7,395 nt of DNA from positions 1 to 7,395 of the forward strand of contig JASLBO010000485.1 in NCBI GenBank assembly GCA_030146605.1, written 5' to 3'. Below are positions 1 to 4,979 of the stretch, piece by piece. Position numbers and translations under genes: made by a program. Each line of letters starts with the position of its first letter. The first letter of the stretch is position 1. The stretch comes from Sphingomonas sp. (GTDB lineage: Bacteria; Pseudomonadota; Alphaproteobacteria; Sphingomonadales; Sphingomonadaceae). Below the pieces are notes generated by a model that worked only from the letters and a program-made list of their open reading frames with translations, searched no databases and was not told where the DNA came from.

Positions 1-471
1 TATGTCCCTGCCGGCGGCGATGTTCCCGATCGCGAGATGAACCCCAAATTCGCCCAGAAGCTCGATTTTATCGAGCGGATGACGCGCTGGGCCGAGACGC
101 TCGACGTGCCGACGATCCTGACCGGTGACTTCAACGTCGCACCGCTCGAATGCGACGTGTGGAGCCACAAACAACTGCTCGGCGTGGTCAGCCACACCCC
201 GGTCGAAGTCGAGGCGCTGGGGCGGCTGCAGGCAGCGCACGATTGGGTCGACCTTGGCCGCCGCTTCATTCCGGCGCCGGAGCGCTGCTTTACCTGGTGG
301 AGCTATCGCTCGAAGGACTGGACCGCGAACGACCGCGGGCGTCGGCTCGATCATATGTGGGCCAGCCGTGAGGTTGCCGACAAGGCAGTGAGCCACAAGG
401 TCTGCGAACCGTGCCGCTCGTGGCTCAAGCCATCGGACCATGTTCCGCTCGTCACCGAGTTCGACTTTTGA
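1..471 (+). CDS. xth: Exodeoxyribonuclease III (AP endonuclease), C-terminal part, 5' truncated by window edge
   Basis: The frame is open from base 1 and ends at TGA 469-471, giving 156 residues; the family is usually about 260-270, so roughly the first 100 are outside the window. The fold is the endonuclease/exonuclease/phosphatase (EEP) domain. Visible motifs are TGDFNVAP (residues 41-48, active-site Asp and Asn), WWSYR (99-103), the RRLDHMWAS stretch (114-122) and the terminal SDHVPLV (145-151, catalytic Asp-His pair). Known role of the family: cuts DNA 5' of abasic sites and acts as a 3'-5' exonuclease and 3'-phosphatase in base-excision repair in the cytoplasm, with a divalent metal. The stop overlaps the start of ribA (TTGA), so the two are probably co-transcribed although functionally unrelated. 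The truncation is only the window edge; nothing suggests a pseudogene. Confidence 0.95.
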   Translation, partial: YVPAGGDVPDREMNPKFAQKLDFIERMTRWAETLDVPTILTGDFNVAPLECDVWSHKQLLGVVSHTPVEVEALGRLQAAHDWVDLGRRFIPAPERCFTWWSYRSKDWTANDRGRRLDHMWASREVADKAVSHKVCEPCRSWLKPSDHVPLVTEFDF

Positions 472-1526
472 GCGATCCACGCGCCGTTGCCCGCGCGATC
501 GATGCGCTACGGCGCGGGTGGCCGGTGGCGATTCGCGGGCGCAACGGCGCGCTGAGGCTGCTCGCAATCGAAACCGCCGATGCCGTGCGGCTCGGTGCTT
601 TCGACCCTGAAGGAGTGGCACCGGTGCTGCTCTCCGCCGGCCGCGCCGCGACGCTCAAGCTCGCCAACCAGCGCGAAGCGGCGGCCCCCGATGGGCCGGT
701 GCTCGTCGAGCGGGCACCGTGGCTCGACTTCGATACCGCGACGGCGCTTGCCGATCCCCAACTCGATCTCGCCACCCCGCTCAAGGGGCCGTTCCGCGCG
801 ATCGAGGTCCACGCCCCGGAGGCCGCTGCAGCGGCATTGCGGCTTGCACGTGTGTCCGGGCTGCTGCCCGCCTTCTTCGCGAGCGCCGGCGACGCCGACG
901 ACGCGATCACCCCCGACGACATCGATGCACATGAGGATGCCGACCGGCTGCGCATCGTCGGGCGCGCGCGGCTGCCGGTCGAAGGTGCCGAAGATGCCGA
1001 GATCGTCGCCTTTCGCACCGATGAGACGCCGGGCGAGCATGTCGCGCTGATGATCGGCCGGCCGGATGGACGCCCGCCGCTCGTGCGGCTGCACAGCGAG
1101 TGCCTGACCGGGGATGTGCTCGGCAGCCTGAAATGCGATTGCGGTCCGCAGCTCAAGGCGGCGATCGCCGCGATTGCGGCGAGCGGCTGGGGAATCCTGC
1201 TCTATCTGCGCCAGGAAGGGCGCGGGATCGGGCTGATCAACAAGTTGCGCGCCTATGCGCTGCAGGATCAAGGCTTCGACACCGTCGACGCCAATACCCG
1301 GCTCGGCTTCGCGGTCGATGCCCGCAACTTCGCAGTGGCGGGACGCATGCTCACGCTGCTCGGCCAGAAGAATATCCGATTGCTGACCAATAACCCCGAC
1401 AAGGTGGCGGCGCTGGAGGCGGCGGGAGCCACAATAGTCGAACGCGTGCCGCACAAGCTGCCGCCCAACCCGCACAACGAGCGCTATCTGGCGACCAAGC
1501 GGGACCGGACCGGCCACCAACTTTAG
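468..1526 (+). CDS. ribA: GTP cyclohydrolase II with a degenerate RibB-like N-terminal half
   Basis: Opens the imidazole ring of GTP, releasing formate and pyrophosphate: the first step of riboflavin synthesis. I chose TTG 468-470 (352 aa) because it overlaps the xth TGA and the protein then begins with SDPRAVARAIDALRRG, a normal family beginning; GTG 411 would need a 59-base overlap. The catalytic half is about residues 176-352: zinc cysteines C212, C223 and C225 in HSECLTG...KCDCG, the RQEGRGIGL loop (248-256) with Tyr246 just before it, and RLLTNNPDK near the end. Residues 1-175 look like a shortened DHBP synthase (RibB) that lacks the acidic DDEDREN-type active-site segment, followed by a RibBA-type linker (ITPDDIDAH, 147-155; RARLPVE, from 166). 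E. coli RibA is only 196 aa. Only GTP cyclohydrolase activity should be expected. The upstream Shine-Dalgarno is weak, so translation is probably coupled to xth. The stop overlaps the 3' end of the convergent HAD gene. Confidence 0.95.
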   Translation: MSDPRAVARAIDALRRGWPVAIRGRNGALRLLAIETADAVRLGAFDPEGVAPVLLSAGRAATLKLANQREAAAPDGPVLVERAPWLDFDTATALADPQLDLATPLKGPFRAIEVHAPEAAAAALRLARVSGLLPAFFASAGDADDAITPDDIDAHEDADRLRIVGRARLPVEGAEDAEIVAFRTDETPGEHVALMIGRPDGRPPLVRLHSECLTGDVLGSLKCDCGPQLKAAIAAIAASGWGILLYLRQEGRGIGLINKLRAYALQDQGFDTVDANTRLGFAVDARNFAVAGRMLTLLGQKNIRLLTNNPDKVAALEAAGATIVERVPHKLPPNPHNERYLATKRDRTGHQL

Positions 1527-2185
1527 GTGATCAGCCGGACGACCTCGTCGAAATCGGTGCCGATGGCCTGAACGCCAAGGGCACGCAGCCGATCGGCATG
1601 GTCGGGAGCGCAGTGACTGCCGGCGCACAGACCGATGACATAGGCCCCCGACGCGACCGCACCGGTGACGCCGACGGGCGAATCCTCGAGGATCACGCAG
1701 CTTCGAATGTCGACCCCCAGCGCCGCGGCGGCATGCAGATACACGTCCGGCTCGGGCTTGCCGCGCGCTACATGCTCGCGGCCGCTGAAGATCTTGTCGC
1801 CGAAAGCGTCGCGAACACCGAGATGGTCGAGGTGCCGGGTGATCCACTCGGTGCTGCTCGACGAAGCAATAGCGCGCGGCAAGGCCCGGGGAAGGTTTTC
1901 GATGAAGTGGATCGCCCCGGCAACTGCGGGAAGCCCTTCCTCCAGCGCGCGGCGGTCCTCGACGGCGCGAACCGCGTGAAAATCGTCCGGAATCGCTCGG
2001 CCGATCCACGATTCGATCGCGCCCAAAAAATCGGCCCCGGCCAAGCCCATGAAATTGGCCATCGAATCCGCGGGCGTGGTCGGATGGCCGATGCTCGTCA
2101 GATACTCGGCAATCTGGCGGTTCCCGGCATATTCGCTCTCGAGCAGCACGCCGTCGAAGTCGAAGATCATCGCATCGAACTTCAC
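1523..2185 (-). CDS. HAD-superfamily phosphatase (beta-phosphoglucomutase/phosphoglycolate phosphatase-like)
   Basis: A 220-residue cytoplasmic HAD hydrolase with a small helical cap. Motif I is IFDFDGV with the aspartate nucleophile D9 and acid/base D11; the cap is about residues 16-90; motif II is the serine run SSSST (108-112); motif III is the lysine in RGKPEPD (K143); motif IV is ILEDSPVG with E167 and D168. All four are intact, so it should be an active phosphatase or mutase; the substrate cannot be read from sequence. The start is GTG 2185-2183: GGAG lies 7 nt upstream (2196-2193) and the GTG overlaps the yggS TGA as GTGA. ATG 2170 would be a shorter alternative. The gene is downstream of, and probably translationally coupled to, yggS, so a phosphate ester of vitamin B6 metabolism is a conceivable substrate; that is inference. 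Its stop overlaps the ribA stop tail to tail. Confidence 0.92.
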   Translation of the reverse strand: MKFDAMIFDFDGVLLESEYAGNRQIAEYLTSIGHPTTPADSMANFMGLAGADFLGAIESWIGRAIPDDFHAVRAVEDRRALEEGLPAVAGAIHFIENLPRALPRAIASSSSTEWITRHLDHLGVRDAFGDKIFSGREHVARGKPEPDVYLHAAAALGVDIRSCVILEDSPVGVTGAVASGAYVIGLCAGSHCAPDHADRLRALGVQAIGTDFDEVVRLIT

Positions 2186-2850
2186 GCACGTTCTCCGAAC
2201 AAGGCAGTGCCGACGCGGACATGGGTGGCGCCGATGGTGACAGCGGTTTCGTAGTCGTTGGACATTCCCATGCTGAGCGCGGAACATCCGGAATCGCGCG
2301 CCAGTTTCGCCAGCAGCGCGAAATAAGGCGCAGCTTCGACATCCGAGGGCGGGACGCACATCAGCCCCGCCACGGGCAGGTCGGCTGCGCGGGCCTCTGC
2401 GAGCAGAGCCGGGAGATCAGCGACCGCGCAGCCGCCCTTTTGCGGCTCGTCGCCGATATTGACCTGGACAAAGCAGGCCGGGCGCCTGCCGGTCTTGTCC
2501 ATCGCTTTGGCCAATGCGTGGACGAGCGAGGAGCGATCGACCGAATGGATCGCATCGAACAGGCCGACTGCTTCCTCGGCCTTGTTGGACTGAAGCTGGC
2601 CGACCAGGTGGAGCGAAATCGCTGAAGTCGTCTCGCGCAACTCAGGCCATTTGGCCGCGGCCTCCTGCACGCGATTCTCTCCGAACACGCGCTGACCTGC
2701 GTCGATCAGCGGCTGGATCGCCGCGGCGGGCTGCGTCTTGGAGATGGCGATCAGTTCGACCGATTCGGGCAAGCGGCCGGCAAGCTGCGCGGCGCGGGCA
2801 ATCTTCTCGCGAACTTCGGCGAGCCGGGCTGAGGCGTCGTCTATGGGCAT
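2182..2850 (-). CDS. yggS: YggS/PROSC family pyridoxal-phosphate homeostasis protein
   Basis: A 222-residue single-domain protein with the alanine-racemase N-terminal (type III PLP) barrel. K38 in AISKTQP is the PLP Schiff-base lysine. Other family signatures are FGENRVQE (56-63), HLVGQLQSNK (81-90), QVNIGDEPQKGG (129-140), SMGMSNDYETAV (203-214) and RVGTALFG near the end, where the phosphate is bound. Length and motifs fit the family throughout. Known role: binds PLP without a demonstrated enzymatic reaction and keeps free PLP and the amino-acid and keto-acid pools balanced in the cytoplasm. It is the first gene of a two-gene minus-strand unit with the HAD phosphatase. ATG 2850 has no room for a Shine-Dalgarno after a plausible -10 (2863-2858), so the mRNA may be leaderless. 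It is divergent from the ThiE-like gene with a 22-bp gap. Confidence 0.96.
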   Translation of the reverse strand: MPIDDASARLAEVREKIARAAQLAGRLPESVELIAISKTQPAAAIQPLIDAGQRVFGENRVQEAAAKWPELRETTSAISLHLVGQLQSNKAEEAVGLFDAIHSVDRSSLVHALAKAMDKTGRRPACFVQVNIGDEPQKGGCAVADLPALLAEARAADLPVAGLMCVPPSDVEAAPYFALLAKLARDSGCSALSMGMSNDYETAVTIGATHVRVGTALFGERA

Positions 2851-2858
2851 GCGGCGCG

Positions 2859-2864
2859 CTATAG
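2859..2864. promoter_or_regulatory. Palindromic CTATAG: candidate shared -10 of a divergent promoter
   Basis: The 22-bp gap between the yggS start (2850) and the ThiE-like start (2873) has a perfect CTATAG palindrome at its exact centre. Read forward it gives TATAGG (2860-2865); read in reverse TATAGC (2863-2858). Each -10 is followed by about 7 nt to the ATG, so both transcripts could begin at or one base before the start codon (leaderless). Conventional -35 boxes are not obvious on either side and would lie inside the opposing genes. The same CTATAG occurs in the promoter candidate before the DUF3576 gene. Prediction only. Confidence 0.45.
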
Positions 2865-2872
2865 GCGGGCGG

Positions 2873-3400
2873 ATGCGACCCCGCCACCCTCTGCCGCACC
2901 TGTGGCTGATGACCGACGAGCGGATGGGCGATTCGCTGTGGGACGCGCTGGCGCGGCTGCCGCGTGGAAGCGGCGTGGTGTTCCGGCATTATGGCCTGGA
3001 GCCGTTTGCGCGAGGGGCGCTGTTTGCCGAAGTGCTGAAGGTCGCGCGGCGCCGCGGGCTGCTGGTGATCCGCGCCGGGGCCGAACGGCTCGGGCGCGGC
3101 GAAGCGGGCGTCCATGGTCGCCGCGGAGAAGGATTGCGCACCTGGCCGGCGCATTCGCGGCGCGAGGCAATTGCAGGGATACGGGCGGGCGCGGGTCTAT
3201 TGTTCGTCTCGCCGGTGTTCGCGACCCGCTCGCACCCTGGCGCGCGGGCCCTGGGGCGGTCAAGGCTCGGACTGATGATTCGCGGGCTGGGAGTACCGGT
3301 GATTGCGCTCGGCGGGATGGACGCGCGGCGGGGCGCCAGCCTGCAGCCGCTGGGTATCTATGGCTGGGCGGCGATCGATGCGTGGGCCAGGACAGCCTAG
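2873..3400 (+). CDS. Short, degenerate ThiE/TenI-like (thiamine phosphate synthase family) protein
   Basis: A 175-residue protein; ThiE is usually about 210. It keeps the family skeleton: the first strand HLWLMTD (9-15), VVFRHYG (35-41, at the place of QLREK), GVHGRR (79-84, at GVHLGQ), WPAHSRREA (91-99, at the S-x-H-S segment), the phosphate-binding VSPVFATRSHPGARALG (112-128) and PVIALGGM (142-149). Several residues known to matter in ThiE are absent: the Gln and Lys of QxRxK, the Asn-Asp pair before the third strand, and the Asp after GVHLGQ that helps bind magnesium. It therefore belongs to the ThiE/TenI barrel family, but thiamine phosphate synthase activity is doubtful. ATG 2873 was chosen because earlier in-frame starts lie in the antisense of yggS. 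There is no Shine-Dalgarno; the mRNA may be leaderless. A hairpin block follows the stop directly. Confidence 0.82.
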   Translation: MRPRHPLPHLWLMTDERMGDSLWDALARLPRGSGVVFRHYGLEPFARGALFAEVLKVARRRGLLVIRAGAERLGRGEAGVHGRRGEGLRTWPAHSRREAIAGIRAGAGLLFVSPVFATRSHPGARALGRSRLGLMIRGLGVPVIALGGMDARRGASLQPLGIYGWAAIDAWARTA

Positions 3401-3476
3401 TTCTCGTGCGAAAGCAGGAGAACTGCATTCCTTTGGGTGCAGTACAGCCTCACGAAGTCCCGGCGTTCGCCGGGGT
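3401..3476. repeat. Block of three consecutive hairpins (REP-like intergenic repeat / bidirectional terminator)
   Basis: It begins at the base after the ThiE-like stop and ends 10 bases before the 3' end of the convergent barrel gene. Hairpin 1: TTCTCGTGC (3401-3409), GAAA loop, GCAGGAGAA (3414-3422), one mismatch. Hairpin 2: CTGCATTC (3423-3430), loop CTTT, GGGTGCAG (3435-3442), with two G-T pairs. Hairpin 3: CCCGGC (3459-3464), GTTC loop, GCCGGG (3469-3474), extendable by two G-T pairs. The sequence resembles palindromic repeats common between sphingomonad genes (recalled, not searched). It may end transcription from both sides, but no T-tract follows. The segment 3450-3460 recurs in inverted form in the leuS element. 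Confidence 0.7.
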
Positions 3477-3486
3477 GACCCCCGCG

Positions 3487-4212
3487 TTAGAAGCGGAAGG
3501 CGGTGCCCACATAGACCGCCTGGCTGTCGCGCCGGTTGTCGGTCGTCTTGGGCAGGCGATCCTGCTCGCTCTTATACCGCACGCCCGCGGTCACATCGAG
3601 GTTGCGGGTCAGCGAATAGCTGCCGCCGACGTCGATCGAATAGCTCGGCTTGTCGCCGATCAGAACGGGCGTGTTAGCCAGCGGGCGCTCGGCAGCGGCC
3701 TGAACCCGGCCGGAGACGCGGTTGCCTGAATAGCTGACGCCGAGATCGGCGCGTTCGGTGCTGCCCGGCTGGGCGGCAAGCTCGACGCGAGTGACGTCGC
3801 CGGCAACCGCGAAACGCTTCCAGCCGACCGAGACGCCAAGATTATAGGCGATCGGCGCAAGGCTGACCGGAGCGGCTGCGATCACGTCGTTGCGGCTGGC
3901 AAGCGCCGCCGTGCGCGTCGAGCGCGCCCGGACCGCGACGGTGACGGCACGGCCGCCACGATTCGATTCCGAAGGCGTGAAGCGGAAGCCGGCTTCGGGC
4001 AGGCCGCTGCGGGCCAGGATCGCGGCAAGCCTGGGATCGGCGGCGGCCGGCGTGAAGGTGCCGATGCCGCTGCGCAGCGCACTGGCGGGCCGCTTGGCGT
4101 AGCTCCGCTCGACGCGGTTGCCTTCCTGCGCCTGGAGCGCCGGCGCAACGAGAGTCCCGGCGGCGCAGATCGCCCCCAGTCCCATCACCGTCGTCCACCG
4201 TGCCAGAAGCAT
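3487..4212 (-). CDS. Hypothetical exported protein, predicted outer-membrane beta-barrel
   Basis: I do not recognise a named family. The 241-residue product starts with a signal peptide: a short positive N-terminus (R5), a hydrophobic core to about residue 26 and a likely cleavage after LQA (28). Residues 30-110 are low in predicted membrane content and include a FRFTPSESNRGG segment. From about 120 on, alternating polar/hydrophobic strands with aromatic ends occur (YNLGVSVGWKRFAVAGDV, ADLGVSYSGNRVSGRV, YSIDVGGSYSLTRNLDVTAG, VYVGTAFRF). The protein ends in Phe after Y-V-G-T-A-F-R, as outer-membrane barrel proteins recognised by BamA do. A small barrel or porin-like protein is inferred. ATG 4212 is preferred over ATG 4218: AAGGGG lies 6 nt before it, but abuts the other. 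It is convergent with the ThiE-like gene and divergent from the DUF3576 gene. Confidence 0.8.
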   Translation of the reverse strand: MLLARWTTVMGLGAICAAGTLVAPALQAQEGNRVERSYAKRPASALRSGIGTFTPAAADPRLAAILARSGLPEAGFRFTPSESNRGGRAVTVAVRARSTRTAALASRNDVIAAAPVSLAPIAYNLGVSVGWKRFAVAGDVTRVELAAQPGSTERADLGVSYSGNRVSGRVQAAAERPLANTPVLIGDKPSYSIDVGGSYSLTRNLDVTAGVRYKSEQDRLPKTTDNRRDSQAVYVGTAFRF

Positions 4213-4270
4213 TTCCATCCCCTTTTATGTAGAGGTGCGTACCATGATTCGGAAGCAAGGTTCCACAGGC

Positions 4271-4291
4271 CACTGAAATTTCGTGCCAGTG
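4271..4291. promoter_or_regulatory. Small inverted repeat CACTG-N11-CAGTG, possible operator
   Basis: CACTG (4271-4275) and CAGTG (4287-4291) are 11 nt apart around an AAATTT core, about 60 bp upstream of the barrel-gene start, where a regulator could bind. Five-base arms occur by chance at this scale, so this is weak. The rest of 4213-4426 holds a second dyad (4308-4323), the promoter for the DUF3576 gene, and nothing else I can name. Confidence 0.2.
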
Positions 4292-4307
4292 TTGCCCGAT
4301 GCCCACA

Positions 4308-4323
4308 GATTCGGCAGCGAATC
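4308..4323. repeat. Short perfect hairpin GATTCG-GCAG-CGAATC
   Basis: Six-base perfect stem with a four-base loop in the divergent region between the barrel and DUF3576 genes. It could be an operator half-site pair or chance; nothing else supports a function. Confidence 0.25.
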
Positions 4324-4360
4324 GACCGGCTTGCCGTGGTTTCCTCCGCGCGCTGCCGCC

Positions 4361-4388
4361 TTGCTCCCGCCACACGAGCCCCTATAGA
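4361..4388 (+). promoter_or_regulatory. Candidate sigma70-type promoter of the DUF3576 gene
   Basis: TTGCTC (4361-4366) and TATAGA (4383-4388) are separated by 16 bp. Transcription would start near 4395, giving a leader of about 32 nt that contains AGGA (4415-4418), 8 nt before ATG 4427. This is the best -35/-10 pair I see in the window and could also drive leuS by read-through. Confidence 0.55.
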
Positions 4389-4426
4389 TGCATTCGCTTT
4401 ATCCTTTCGGGCTTAGGAATGTGTCG

Positions 4427-4864
4427 ATGAACCGCCTGTTGCGCACCGCGATCCTGGGGTCGCTCGCTCTTTCGATCACCGCGTGCGGCGGCGGCAACAA
4501 GCGCCCCGAGGCGGATCTCGCCGCTTCGAAGGTGACGACGATCGGCGTCAATTCCTATTTGTGGCGCGCGACGCTCGACACGCTGAGCTTCATGCCGCTA
4601 CTCCAGACCGATTCAAACGGGGGCGTCATCGTCACCGACTGGTACGTCAACCCGAACACGCCGGCCGAGCGGATGAAGGTGACCGTGACCGTGCTCGACC
4701 AGGACCTGCGCGCCGACGCGCTGCGCGTCGCGGCACTGCGCGAAGTCAACCGCACCGGCCAGTGGGTTGCAGCCCCCGTGCAGGCAGCGACGGTGCAGAA
4801 GCTCGAGGACATCATCCTCACCCGCGCCCGCGACCTGCGCCGCGCCGCCATCGTCAACGACTGA
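4427..4864 (+). CDS. DUF3576-family lipoprotein
   Basis: A 145-residue small lipoprotein. The N-terminus is a type II signal peptide: MNRLLR, a hydrophobic stretch and lipobox I-T-A-C with Cys20 as the lipidation site, then GGGNKRPEAD. The mature part contains VNSYLWRATLDTLSFMPL, a GGVIVTDWYV segment and a helical end with RARDLRRAA, which match my recollection of DUF3576, an alphaproteobacterial family of unknown function commonly found beside leuS. The protein is probably in the outer membrane facing the periplasm, because Gly rather than Asp follows the Cys. ATG 4427 has AGGA 8 nt upstream; GTG 4421 is only 2 nt from it, and the longer ATG 4388 reading would hide the signal peptide behind 13 extra residues and overlap the -10. 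No function is assigned. Confidence 0.87.
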   Translation: MNRLLRTAILGSLALSITACGGGNKRPEADLAASKVTTIGVNSYLWRATLDTLSFMPLLQTDSNGGVIVTDWYVNPNTPAERMKVTVTVLDQDLRADALRVAALREVNRTGQWVAAPVQAATVQKLEDIILTRARDLRRAAIVND

Positions 4865-4951
4865 TCGGCCGCTTCCTTCGATACAGGCCGATCGCTGACC
4901 CCGTCTCACATAGGGACGGGGTTGATCGCCTGTGCGGCGCTGCCTAGTGCC
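4863..4951. promoter_or_regulatory. Three hairpins between the DUF3576 gene and leuS (terminator and/or leuS leader)
   Basis: Hairpin A: GATCGGCC (4863-4870) with GGCCGATC (4886-4893), 15-nt loop, starting inside the DUF3576 stop. Hairpin B: ACCCCGTC (4898-4905) with GACGGGGT (4915-4922), 9-nt loop, perfect 8-bp stem. Hairpin C: GGCGCT (4936-4941) with AGTGCC (4946-4951), one G-T pair. No T-run follows any of them, so an intrinsic terminator of the classical type is not shown; partial termination or mRNA protection is possible. No convincing leuS promoter is visible. I saw no leucine-codon leader peptide or T-box features. Confidence 0.5.
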
Positions 4952-4979
4952 GGGCTGCAAAGTTGAAGGAATTTGGTAC

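Noticed and set aside
411..467. GTG 411 as the ribA start
   Set aside because: Would overlap xth by 61 bases and add residues unlike the family; TTG 468 gives the usual stop/start overlap.
507..2342. A 611-codon open frame on the minus strand across ribA, the HAD gene and part of yggS
   Set aside because: It is antisense to ribA and out of frame with two well-recognised genes; long antisense frames are expected in high-GC DNA and the product has no recognisable motifs, with Arg-rich composition.
2186..2359. Upstream extension of the HAD gene into yggS
   Set aside because: The extra residues are an out-of-frame reading of yggS and precede the normal HAD beginning; GTG 2185 has a good Shine-Dalgarno.
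2738..2872. Earlier start of the ThiE-like gene
   Set aside because: The 45 additional codons are antisense to yggS and do not resemble the family; the first barrel strand begins just after ATG 2873.
4388..4426. ATG 4388 as the start of the DUF3576 lipoprotein
   Set aside because: It overlaps the predicted -10 box, lacks a Shine-Dalgarno and would place residues before the signal peptide.
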